From: Streptomyces wuyuanensis | GTDB lineage: Bacteria > Actinomycetota > Actinomycetes > Streptomycetales > Streptomycetaceae | NCBI RefSeq assembly: GCF_900103455.1 | Contig: NZ_FNHI01000010.1 | Coordinates: 1 to 64,000 of the forward strand | Length of the DNA: 64,000 bases | Reading direction: 5' to 3' | Shown: positions 23,763-32,049 of the stretch, in pieces | Position numbering within the stretch: the stretch's first letter is position 1 | How the letters are laid out: every line of letters begins with the position of its first letter | Program-made: the position numbers and the translations under genes | The notes under the pieces: model-generated | Seen by the model: only the letters and a program-made list of their open reading frames with translations | Told to the model about the DNA's origin: nothing | Databases searched by the model: none

Positions 23763-25928
23763 TCAGTACAGCGCGCGGTAGTGCTGCCAGCCCGTGCCCA
23801 GCGTCACCGTGGCGCCGAACGACCCTTTGCCGTCGCCCTTGTTGCGCAGCAGCTTGCCGTTCGTGTCGCGGGAGAGGAGGTCCGGGAGGCCGTCGCCGGT
23901 GATGTCGCCGACGCCGAGGATGTCGCTGCGGCCCGCGCCCCAGTCCTTGAACACCAGCACCCGGGGCTTCAGCGAGCCGGTGCCGGTGCCCCCGTAACGC
24001 CACAGCTCGCCGCCCGGGTCCCGGGCGAGCAGATCGGCGTGGCCGTCCCGGTCGACGTCGCCCGCGCCGATCAGGCGGTACCCCTTCCACCCCGAGCCGA
24101 TGACGACACCCGGATCGAGACCGGCACGGGCGTTGGAGCGGTAGAGGTAGAGCTTCCCGGTGGCGCTGTGCCGGGACAGCAGGTCGGGGCGGCCGTCGCC
24201 GGTCAGGTCGCCTGGCGCGGCGAACGCGTCCATGCTGTTCCAGCCCGTACCGATCCGCACATGGGCGCTGCCCTGGCCGGGCGGGAAGTACACGCCCTCG
24301 CAGCGGCCGCCGATGCGCCACATCCCGCCGTCCACGGTGCGCAGCAGCATGTCGTCGCAGCCGTCGCCGTCGATGTCGCCGAAGGGGACGAACCGCGTGG
24401 CCGGGTGCCAGGGTCCGGTGGCCCAGTAGCCGCTCGCGCCGATGCGGTGGGCCGACAGCTTTCCGCCCGTGGTCATCGCGTAGTACTCGCCGAGGCCGTC
24501 GCCGTTGGCATCCCGGAACGCGGACGATCCGCCGGTGAGCCGCATCGAACCGGAGCCGAAGCCGCGCATGCCGGTGCCGTCGCCGGCGTCCGCGGTGAGG
24601 GTCCACGTGTACGGGCCGCTCGCCGCCTCGATGCCGTCCGCCGTGCGTCCGTCCCAGCCGGCCCGGATCGCGGCGCCGTCCCGCTCGGTGCCGGAGAGCA
24701 CCCGTGCGACCTTGCCGTACGCGTCGGTGAACGTCAGCTTCCAGGAGGCCACTGGGCGGCTCATCCGCCAGTGCCCCCACCAGCGTGCGGACTCCTCGCC
24801 CAGGTCGAGCGCCGGGTCCGTGCGGGCGTTCAGCAGCGCGAGCGGGGAACGCGGAACGGTGACCGGCTTGATGTGGACGGCGCCGTCCTCGTCGGTGTAC
24901 GCCATGTGGCCGCCGTACTTGTCGACGGTCCAGTTCCAGATGTGCTCCCGGTCGGTGATCAGCTGCTCGGACGTGGGCTGCCCGGCACCCCGGTGGAAGT
25001 CGAGCAGCCGCAGCTCGGCCTTCCCGGGGACCTCCCGGACGAGGAAGCCGTCGCCGAGTTCGGTCCGGTGCGCCGCCGGCACCGGGATGCCTCGCCGGGC
25101 GGTGTGGTCCCACACCCCCGCCTTGTCCTGGTCGGTGCAGCGCCAGTAGAGCCAGCGCCCCACCGCCTGGAGCGCGTCCGGCCGGCATCCGGAACCCAGC
25201 TCCAGATCCGCCGAGTTGGCCTTGGTCCGCAGGTCGTACGAGTTGACCGTGCCGACTCGGGACCCCGGCTTCCAGAGTTTGTCGCCCCACACGGCGGAGG
25301 CGGTGATGGAGCGGCTGTGGACGAGCCCGCCACCCGCCGGGTCGGCGTCGGCCTTGTCGAAGGAGCCGATGAACTGCTGTGCGCGCCTGGTGTTGTTGAC
25401 GACGACGTACGGTCCCGCCGCGTCGACGACGAGGTCGGGTGACTCGAACCAGCCGAGCGACGTCTGGCTCCCCGGCACCTGCCCGCCGGCCGCCTCCTGG
25501 CCCCCGAGCGGGGTGTTGTAGCCGACGCGGCCGTCGCCCAGCGCCCACAGGCGGGACTCGAAGGCGTCACAGAGCTCCTCGGTGGAACCGTGGCAGGGCC
25601 ACTGCACCCAGAAGCGGGGATCGGCCAGCCGGCGGGGGCCGGGCGTGGGGGTGCCGGTGGCCGGGAGGTCGTACTCGTACAGGCCCCGCCACTGCTCCGG
25701 ATCCACCCAGGCGGTGGCGCTGAGCCGTCCGCCGCCCAGGGCGAGGGTCTCCGGACGGGCGGGGCGGTCCCCGCGGGTGCCGAGCGTGATCACGATCTCG
25801 TCGTCCGCGGCGCGCGTCGCGGCAGGCAGGGAGGCCGCCCGGACCGGGGAGAGAGCGACACCGCCGGCGGCGAGCGCGACGGCGGTCCCGATCACGAGCA
25901 AGGAGTGTCCGAACGTGCGGGTGATCAT
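23763..25928 (-). CDS. secreted FG-GAP/VCBS-repeat protein with FlgD-like Ig domain
   Basis: A 721-residue protein. ATG 25928 follows GGGGG with five-base spacing. It has a signal peptide (FGHSLLVIGTAVALAAGGVA up to an AxA site), then a beta-propeller-like region (about 45-400). A FlgD-type Ig segment (ASWKLTFTDAYGKVARVLSG) follows. The C-terminus (about 490-721) has FG-GAP/VCBS repeats with calcium-type motifs such as GDIDGDGCDD, GDLTGDGRPD and GDVDRDGHAD. Surface or extracellular binding is likely; the ligand is unknown. First of four tandem minus-strand paralogues. Confidence 0.85.
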   Translation of the reverse strand: MITRTFGHSLLVIGTAVALAAGGVALSPVRAASLPAATRAADDEIVITLGTRGDRPARPETLALGGGRLSATAWVDPEQWRGLYEYDLPATGTPTPGPRRLADPRFWVQWPCHGSTEELCDAFESRLWALGDGRVGYNTPLGGQEAAGGQVPGSQTSLGWFESPDLVVDAAGPYVVVNNTRRAQQFIGSFDKADADPAGGGLVHSRSITASAVWGDKLWKPGSRVGTVNSYDLRTKANSADLELGSGCRPDALQAVGRWLYWRCTDQDKAGVWDHTARRGIPVPAAHRTELGDGFLVREVPGKAELRLLDFHRGAGQPTSEQLITDREHIWNWTVDKYGGHMAYTDEDGAVHIKPVTVPRSPLALLNARTDPALDLGEESARWWGHWRMSRPVASWKLTFTDAYGKVARVLSGTERDGAAIRAGWDGRTADGIEAASGPYTWTLTADAGDGTGMRGFGSGSMRLTGGSSAFRDANGDGLGEYYAMTTGGKLSAHRIGASGYWATGPWHPATRFVPFGDIDGDGCDDMLLRTVDGGMWRIGGRCEGVYFPPGQGSAHVRIGTGWNSMDAFAAPGDLTGDGRPDLLSRHSATGKLYLYRSNARAGLDPGVVIGSGWKGYRLIGAGDVDRDGHADLLARDPGGELWRYGGTGTGSLKPRVLVFKDWGAGRSDILGVGDITGDGLPDLLSRDTNGKLLRNKGDGKGSFGATVTLGTGWQHYRALY

Positions 25929-26019
25929 GTCAGCCCCCTGGTGGACGCGACGTCCCATCGTCGCCTTGGAAGCTATGACCCGCAGGACTCCCCATGGGTT
26001 GTACAGGATTGAATGATCC

Positions 26020-27666
26020 TCAGGAGAGGTAGCTGTACCTCTTCCAGTGCTTCGACGTGATCAGCTTCGACGCGATGAAGCCGCCCTGGTTGTTGACGTT
26101 GTAGAGGTACGCGGCGCCCGTCGGTGTACGGCCGATGACGTCCTGGCGGCCGTCGCGGTCGAAGTCGCCCGACGCGACGACGGTGTTGAAGGTGTTCCAG
26201 CCCGCACCCGCCTTCGTACGCGGCAGGAACCCGCCCCGGCCGTTGCCCCGGTACAGCCATAGATCGCCCTTGGCGTCACGGGCGAGCAGGTCGGCGCGCG
26301 CGTCGCCGGACAGGTCGCCGCGTCCCGTGATCGCCGTGAACTGGCCCCAGCCGACGCCGATCTTCACACGCGCGCCGACCCCGCCGGACGCCGTGCCGGG
26401 GTGCATCCACAGGAATCCGGACGCGTCCCGGCCGATGACGTCGGGGTGGCCGTCGCCGGACAGGTCACGGACGGCGAAGAGGCGGTTGTAGCGGTTCCAT
26501 CCGGTGCCGAGGCCGACCCGGGCGCCGGGTTCGAGATTCTCGTTCACCGGGATGCGGTAGAGCGTGCCGCCCGGCGTGCGGCCGAGGAGGTCCGCGTAGC
26601 CGTTGCGGTTGAGGTCGCCGGTCTGGAGCAGCAGGTTGTACTCGTCCTCGAAGAGCTGCCCGGTGCTGTCGACCGGGTCCTTGGTGAACGGACCCCACTG
26701 CAGAAGGTCGAAGATGCCCGGTCCGGGTTCGCGGCCGAGCACCGAACCGCTGGTCCAGTGGTCGAGGTCGACGTCCCGCGTCCACTCATCGATCACCGGG
26801 CGGTAGGAGGGCACCGCCGTGTAGATCCGGAAACCGCCGGTCACGCACGCGGTGGGTCCCGTCGCGGAGACCGCGATCAGCTTTCCGCCCGCCACGAGCG
26901 CGCCGCCGGAGTCCCCGGCGCACTGCTCCTGGGGAGCGGGCTCCGGCGTACCGGGAGCGGCGGAGGTGCAGATCATCCCCGGGGGCAGGCTGCTGCCCAG
27001 GCCGAGCGCGGCGGCGCAGTCGGCGCTGCGGCGCACCACGACCTGCTCGGCGTGACGGACCCGCTGCGCGGTGGGGCCCGCCGGAGCCGCCCACGAATGG
27101 AACGTGGCGGGCTTCCCGGCCTGGTAGAGCACGGTGTCCGCGGACCCGGCGAGAACGGGCCTGCCGTACCGCGAGGGGTTGAGGTGGCTGTCGATGTGGA
27201 CGCCGACCCCGAACTGGCGGTTACCGGGGCTGAACTGGGGGTGCGCGCGGTAGTCGGGCCGGTTGCCGCCGCCTGCCACCTCGCCGGTGGCCAGGTCGTA
27301 GTCGTAGGCGAAGTCCTTTTCGGACCGTCCCGTGAAACAGTCCGGCGTCGCGAGGGTGCGGGTGGGCGAGAGGGTGATTCCGGTGCAGGCACGCTTCCTG
27401 CCGTCGGCCTCGTTGTCGAAGTACAGCGGGATGAGCCAGGAGGGGGTCGCGGGCGCGGCGGCGCGGGGCGTCGTCGCAGCCGCGGGCCGGGCGTCCGCGG
27501 ACTGAGCAGTGGTCGGGGCCTGGGCTCCGGCCGGGGCCTGGGCGACGGGGGCCGCCGCCGTGCCGGCCTGGGCGGTGCCGGCCGCCCCGGCCAGCAGTCC
27601 GCCCGCGACCGCGGTCGCGGTGAGCAGGGTGACAGCGGCCCGTAGCGGGGTGCTGGTCTTTCTCAT
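26020..27666 (-). CDS. secreted trypsin-like (S1) protein with FG-GAP repeats, catalytic His missing
   Basis: A 548-residue protein from ATG 27666. It has a signal peptide (LRAAVTLLTATAVAGGLLAG), an S1 chymotrypsin-like domain (about 75-290), then VCBS/FG-GAP repeats (about 310-548; GDLNRNGYAD, RDLSGDGHPD, GDLSGDARAD, GDFDRDGRQD). The Ser motif QCAGDSGGALV is present and an Asp lies in VGVHIDSHLN. The usual TAAHC reads LATPDCF, so the catalytic His is absent. This suggests a non-proteolytic pseudoenzyme. Paralogue of the flanking genes, 91 bp from the first. Confidence 0.85.
   Translation of the reverse strand: MRKTSTPLRAAVTLLTATAVAGGLLAGAAGTAQAGTAAAPVAQAPAGAQAPTTAQSADARPAAATTPRAAAPATPSWLIPLYFDNEADGRKRACTGITLSPTRTLATPDCFTGRSEKDFAYDYDLATGEVAGGGNRPDYRAHPQFSPGNRQFGVGVHIDSHLNPSRYGRPVLAGSADTVLYQAGKPATFHSWAAPAGPTAQRVRHAEQVVVRRSADCAAALGLGSSLPPGMICTSAAPGTPEPAPQEQCAGDSGGALVAGGKLIAVSATGPTACVTGGFRIYTAVPSYRPVIDEWTRDVDLDHWTSGSVLGREPGPGIFDLLQWGPFTKDPVDSTGQLFEDEYNLLLQTGDLNRNGYADLLGRTPGGTLYRIPVNENLEPGARVGLGTGWNRYNRLFAVRDLSGDGHPDVIGRDASGFLWMHPGTASGGVGARVKIGVGWGQFTAITGRGDLSGDARADLLARDAKGDLWLYRGNGRGGFLPRTKAGAGWNTFNTVVASGDFDRDGRQDVIGRTPTGAAYLYNVNNQGGFIASKLITSKHWKRYSYLS
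26221..26377 (-). repeat. long direct DNA repeat, copy 1 (FG-GAP module)
   Basis: Nearly identical by eye to 27963-28119, starting with CGGCAGGAACCCGCCCCGGC. It encodes the same FG-GAP module in two neighbouring paralogues and could support homologous recombination deleting about 1.7 kb. Confidence 0.75.
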
Positions 27667-27761
27667 GAGTGGAGCTCCGGCTGGGAGGTGGGAAGGGTGC
27701 GGAACGGTGTGGGAGCCGAGGTTGGGGTCGGGGAGGGCGTGCCGGGTGGGTCCGGGCCGGG

Positions 27762-28642
27762 TCAGCCGAGCGCCGCGTACCCCTTCCAGCTCGCTGCTGT
27801 GATCAGCTTCGGCGCGGTGAAGCCGCCGGTGCGGTTGACGTTGTAGAGGTACACGGCGCCCGCGGAGGTACGTCCGATGACGTCCTGGCGTTCGTCCTTG
27901 TCGAAGTCGCCCGACGCGACGATCGCGTTGAAGGAGTTCCAGCCCGCGCCGGCCTTGATGCGCGGCAGGAACCCGCCCCGGCCGTTGCCCCGGTACAGCC
28001 ACAGATCGCCCTTGCCGTCACGGGCGAGCAGATCGGGAAGCGCGTCCCCGGACAGGTCGCCACGGCCGGCGATGGCCGTGAACTGCCCCCAGCCCACGCC
28101 GATCTTCACCCGCGCACCGAGACCGCCGATGCCCGTGCCGGGGTGCATCCACAGATACCCGGACGCGTCCCGGCCGACGACATCCGGCTGGCCGTCACCG
28201 GAAAGGTCACGGACGGCGAGCAGTCGGTCGTACCGGTGCCAGCCGGTGCCGAGGCTGGTGCGTGCGCCCAGTACGTGACCGGCGTCGAGCGGTGATGTTC
28301 ACGGGCACGGTTCCGTCTTCGGCCTCGTCGCCTTCGGCTGCCCGCAGCCCGGAATGCGCATCGCTGGAGGGCCGCCGTCACAGGGCGGGTGGCGCCCGTG
28401 GCGTGATCCGTCCACAGCAAGCCCGCACTGCCCTCCTGGTCGTGGAGGAACCCGCCGTCCCCGGCCTCCAGCACTGAGTCCTCGCGCGGGACGAACCGTG
28501 CCCCGGCGGGCACCACGGTCTCCTGGGCGAGCGCGCGGCCGTCCGCGGCGGTGGCAGGAGCGGTCAGCGGGCCCAGGCCCGCACCCAGCGAGACGACCAC
28601 GGCGAGGGCCGCCGTGCGTGTCGAGGTTGAACGTTGCTTCAT
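27762..28642 (-). pseudogene. frameshifted secreted FG-GAP-repeat protein
   Basis: An intact signal peptide starts at 28642 (MKQRSTSTRTAALAVVVSLG) and reads to about 28360. The frame then changes near ALQ/SDAHSGLRAAEG and again near VNIT/SPLDAGHVLGARTS. The C-terminal FG-GAP repeats (RDLSGDGQPDVVGRDASGYL, GDLSGDALPD, GDFDKDERQD) read cleanly to the stop at 27762. The 881-bp span is not a multiple of three. It is a paralogue of the upstream neighbour, with no enzymatic domain between signal and repeats. Either a recent pseudogene or two sequence errors. Confidence 0.72.
27963..28119 (-). repeat. long direct DNA repeat, copy 2 (FG-GAP module)
   Basis: Second copy of the repeat at 26221-26377, with only scattered third-position differences. 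Confidence 0.75.
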
Positions 28643-28711
28643 CCGAAGTCCCCTTCCAGGGATGAGCCGCGCCGTGACACGGCACGCGGGGGCTCGCTTT
28701 GTTCGAGGGCT

Positions 28712-28743
28712 CCGGCCCGTGTCCGCCAGGGGACACGGGCCGG
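28712..28743. terminator. hairpin terminator after the 1020-aa FG-GAP gene
   Basis: CCGGCCCGTGTCC (28712-28724) pairs with GGACACGGGCCGG (28731-28743) around a short loop, just downstream of the stop of the leftward gene ending at 28767. Confidence 0.72.
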
Positions 28744-28766
28744 ATCACCACCAGCGTCGGCCAGGG

Positions 28767-31700
28767 TCAGAACAGGCCCTTGTAGCCCTGCCAGCCCGTC
28801 CCGATCTTCACCGTCGAACCGAACGACCCCGCCCCGTTGCCGTTGTTGCGCAACAGGTCACCGGCCGCGTTCCGGGAGATCAGGTCCGCCTTGCCGTCCC
28901 GGTTCAGATCACCGACGCCGACGAACACGTTCCGCCCGGTCGCCCACTTGTTGCCGAGCGCCAGCGCCCGCGGCTTCACCGTGCCCGCCGACGTACCGTC
29001 GTACCGCCACAGCGAGTTGACCCCATCCACCGCAAGCAACTCGCCGATGCCATCGCCGTTCAAATCCCCCGCGCCAAAGACCGCCCGGTACAGCTTCCAG
29101 TTCGTGCCGATCTTCCCGCGGGCCTTCAGACCACCGCTCCCGTTGTCCGCGTACAGGTACATGTCCCCCGTCGACGCCTGCCGCGCCACCAGATCCGGAC
29201 GCCCGTCACCCGTCAGATCACCCGGCGAGGTCAGCACGTTGAACTGCCCCCACACCGTGCCGAGCGACGCGTACGCGGTCGCCGGCGTCAACGCCTTCCC
29301 ACAACCCGGCCGGTACGCCCGCAACTCACCACCCAGCCGCACCAGCACGTCATTGCACCGGTCACCGTTCAGATCACCGAACGGCACCACCACCGCCGAC
29401 GTCGACCAACCACCGCCCGACGTCGCACCCGCCAGAGTCCCCGAACCGCTGCCATGCCGGAACGCCACCGCGCCCGACGAACTCAGCGACACCAGATCAC
29501 CCACACCATCAGGACCAGAGGGCCCCGCATGATCGCGGCGCACCGCACCCGCACCACTCAGCTTCACCGCGCCGGACACCGTAAGTGGCGCACCCTGGCC
29601 GTCGGCGGGAAGGGCTGTCAGGGTCCAGGAGTACACGCCGTTGCCGACCAGACGGCCGGACTCGTCCTTCGCGTCCCAGGCGGGAGCCACCAGACCTCGT
29701 GCCGATCCGCCGCTCAGCGTGCGCACCACCGTGCCGCTCGCCGTGCTCCTGACGGTCAGCTTCCACGAGGCCGTCGGCGTGGACAGCCACCAGCGGGGCC
29801 GCCAGGGCGCGGCGCCGCCGTTCACCGCCTGCGCCGCCGGGACGTCGGCATCGGCAACGGCCACGGACGGTGCCGCACCGCTGCCCACCAGGTGGACGGC
29901 GTGCCCGGTGTCCGTCCAGGCCACGGTGCCGGTCGCCGGGTCGACGGCCCACGGCTGATAGGACCTGCGGTCGTCGGTGAGTGTCCGCACGGTGCCACCG
30001 TCACGGAGGTCTTTCAGCTTCAGTGCATTGCCGACCGGGTAGACGACGAAACCGTCGCCGAGCTGCGCTCCCACACCGGACGCCGTGCTCAGCGGGGTGC
30101 TGGTCTTCGTCTGGAGGTCGAGGATCCCCTCCCCGTCCTGCGAGCCGACGCAGCTCCACAGCAGCCGGCGGCCGATGACGGTCACCCCGTCGAGCGTGCA
30201 TCCGGGCAGGTGGGCCGATTCGCTCCGCTCCCCCGTCCTGATGTCGTACCCGACGGCCCAGTCGCCGTCGTCGGTCCAGAGGGTGGTGCCGGACAGGGAC
30301 ACCGCGTACACCGGCAGCGTCCTCAGCACCTTGCCGGTGTCGATGTCGACGACCCGGGTGCCCCACGTTCCGTCCGCCGCGCTCCCGCGGACCACGGCCC
30401 AGCGGCCCCAGGCACCGACGAGGCCCGCGTATCCCGTACCGGTGTCGATCTTGGTCGCGGGAAGCCGGGCCCCTTCGGCCAGCCGGTGCAGCGGTACGAC
30501 GGGCTCTCCCCAGACGGGGGTCTTCCCGCCGTACACGACGCGCCCGTCGCCCGTCTCCACGAAGGTGGGGCAGTAGCTCTGGAAGCAGGCGTCCGGCTGG
30601 TCGGGCACCCAGCCGCGGTCCTTCCGCGCACCGGCGGCGGGCACGCCGCCGGACTGCTCGACGGTCCGCGTGTGGAGGCCGGTGAGGCCGGCCGCCGCGC
30701 TCGCCTCCACACTCGTCAGCCGACCCTGCCGGAACGAGAGCTGATGGACCTCGTTCGGCACGGCCTTCACCTGGACGGGGGTCTCGCGGGACACCGTGGC
30801 CCGCCCCGCCGCGTCGGCCCGGAGCGCCTGCACGCCCCACTCGGACATGCTCGCCCCGCCGTGCACCAGCAGCCCGCCGCCGGGGGTGAACGTCGCCTTG
30901 CCGCTCGACCTCGCCAGCAGTGTGCGCACGGCGCTCCCGTCCAGCGGACGGGCCTCGACGCGCCACACCGGCAGGTTCTCGTCGGGCTGTCCGAGGGCTG
31001 AATCGTGCCGCGCGACGATGAGCTCCCCGCCCACCATGCCCAGCAGCCGCGCGTCGCCCTCGGGGAGCGGGACGGTCCGCTCCGGCGTGTCGAGGTCACC
31101 GCGTGCGTACACCGATACCTGACCGTCCGACCAGATCAGCAGCCGGTCCGGCGTCAGGGCGAACCGTCTGGTCGCCAGTTCCTCGTCGTTCCCGATCGGT
31201 ACGACGCGCGCCAGGGTCACGTCCATCCATACGTTCCCGGCGCCGGGCAGGGCCATCACCAGGCCGCCGGCGTCGCCCAGCCCCTGCAGGACGGCGTAGG
31301 AGTTGACCCCCGCGGGCACGCCCTCGACGAGCCTGTCGCGCAGCTGCCCCGTCTCCATGTCGAGCACGTGGAAGCGCATGCCGTCGCCGAGCGAGTCGCG
31401 GGTGAGGACGTTCCGGCCGAACGCCCCCACATAGCTGTGGCCGGACGGCACCGGCACGGTGACGGTCCCGCCCGCGGCCATGTCCCGCAACTCCACCCGC
31501 AGGGGCGACTCCAGGAGACGGGCGACGACGTCCGAGCCCGTACCCCGCTGGAAGTCGTCCCCCGCGTGGCTCTCGACGCTGTCGAGCTGGACGTCGGTGG
31601 TGGCGCCGTAGGCCCGCCAGACGGTGCCACGCCCCGCCTCGTGGCGCAGATGGCCGTGCGGCCCGGTGTTGAGCAGTGTGCTGCGCAGGGGCAGTTCGCT

Positions 31701-31829
31701 CGTCGCGGCCGGGATCACCACCTCCGCGGTGGGTGCCGCCTGGGCGGTGGACACCGCCGGGCCGGCGCCGACCGCGGCGCCCAGCACCACGGCAGCGGCT
31801 ATGACACGCAAGGGTCTCCTGGTGTACAC
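28767..31829 (-). CDS. large secreted FG-GAP/VCBS-repeat protein
   Basis: A 1020-residue protein. GTG 31829 has GGAG about four bases upstream. The signal peptide is MYTRRPLRVIAAAVVLGAAV with an AQA cleavage site. A propeller-like region (about 35-660) contains paired Cys segments. A FlgD-type Ig segment (ASWKLTVRSTASGTVVRTLS) is followed by FG-GAP repeats (about 790-1020; GDLNGDRCND, GDLTGDGRPD, GDLNGDGIGE, GDLNRDGKAD). The last 270 codons favour G/T at third positions (GGT, GAT), unlike the C/G-ending rest, suggesting module replacement. Same architecture as the 721-aa paralogue at 23763; function unknown. Confidence 0.87.
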   Translation of the reverse strand: MYTRRPLRVIAAAVVLGAAVGAGPAVSTAQAAPTAEVVIPAATSELPLRSTLLNTGPHGHLRHEAGRGTVWRAYGATTDVQLDSVESHAGDDFQRGTGSDVVARLLESPLRVELRDMAAGGTVTVPVPSGHSYVGAFGRNVLTRDSLGDGMRFHVLDMETGQLRDRLVEGVPAGVNSYAVLQGLGDAGGLVMALPGAGNVWMDVTLARVVPIGNDEELATRRFALTPDRLLIWSDGQVSVYARGDLDTPERTVPLPEGDARLLGMVGGELIVARHDSALGQPDENLPVWRVEARPLDGSAVRTLLARSSGKATFTPGGGLLVHGGASMSEWGVQALRADAAGRATVSRETPVQVKAVPNEVHQLSFRQGRLTSVEASAAAGLTGLHTRTVEQSGGVPAAGARKDRGWVPDQPDACFQSYCPTFVETGDGRVVYGGKTPVWGEPVVPLHRLAEGARLPATKIDTGTGYAGLVGAWGRWAVVRGSAADGTWGTRVVDIDTGKVLRTLPVYAVSLSGTTLWTDDGDWAVGYDIRTGERSESAHLPGCTLDGVTVIGRRLLWSCVGSQDGEGILDLQTKTSTPLSTASGVGAQLGDGFVVYPVGNALKLKDLRDGGTVRTLTDDRRSYQPWAVDPATGTVAWTDTGHAVHLVGSGAAPSVAVADADVPAAQAVNGGAAPWRPRWWLSTPTASWKLTVRSTASGTVVRTLSGGSARGLVAPAWDAKDESGRLVGNGVYSWTLTALPADGQGAPLTVSGAVKLSGAGAVRRDHAGPSGPDGVGDLVSLSSSGAVAFRHGSGSGTLAGATSGGGWSTSAVVVPFGDLNGDRCNDVLVRLGGELRAYRPGCGKALTPATAYASLGTVWGQFNVLTSPGDLTGDGRPDLVARQASTGDMYLYADNGSGGLKARGKIGTNWKLYRAVFGAGDLNGDGIGELLAVDGVNSLWRYDGTSAGTVKPRALALGNKWATGRNVFVGVGDLNRDGKADLISRNAAGDLLRNNGNGAGSFGSTVKIGTGWQGYKGLF

Positions 31830-31996
31830 GGAACTCCGCTCTCGATCCGATGGATCGGGCCTGCGAGGTGGCGCTCACCAAGGAACGGCTCACGGCATGC
31901 CGAGTACGCGTCGAGATGAACAAGAGCCCCCCGGCCCGCCTCCAGTGCCCCCCACTGCGAGGTGGACGGATCGTAACAGCGGCCCCCGACAACGCG

Positions 31997-32033
31997 GCAG
32001 GGCCCGTACCCCTGTTCGGGGTACGGGCCCTGC
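31997..32033. terminator. hairpin terminator after the DEAD-box helicase gene
   Basis: A perfect stem: GCAGGGCCCGTACCCC (31997-32012) with GGGGTACGGGCCCTGC (32018-32033) and a five-base loop. It is located 17 bp beyond the stop of the leftward helicase gene. Confidence 0.8.
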
Positions 32034-32049
32034 GCGGTGCTGCTACGCG

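Noticed and set aside
28551..31001. 816-codon open frame antisense to the FG-GAP gene
   Set aside because: Shadow frame. The minus strand has a signal peptide, ribosome-binding site and FG-GAP motifs.
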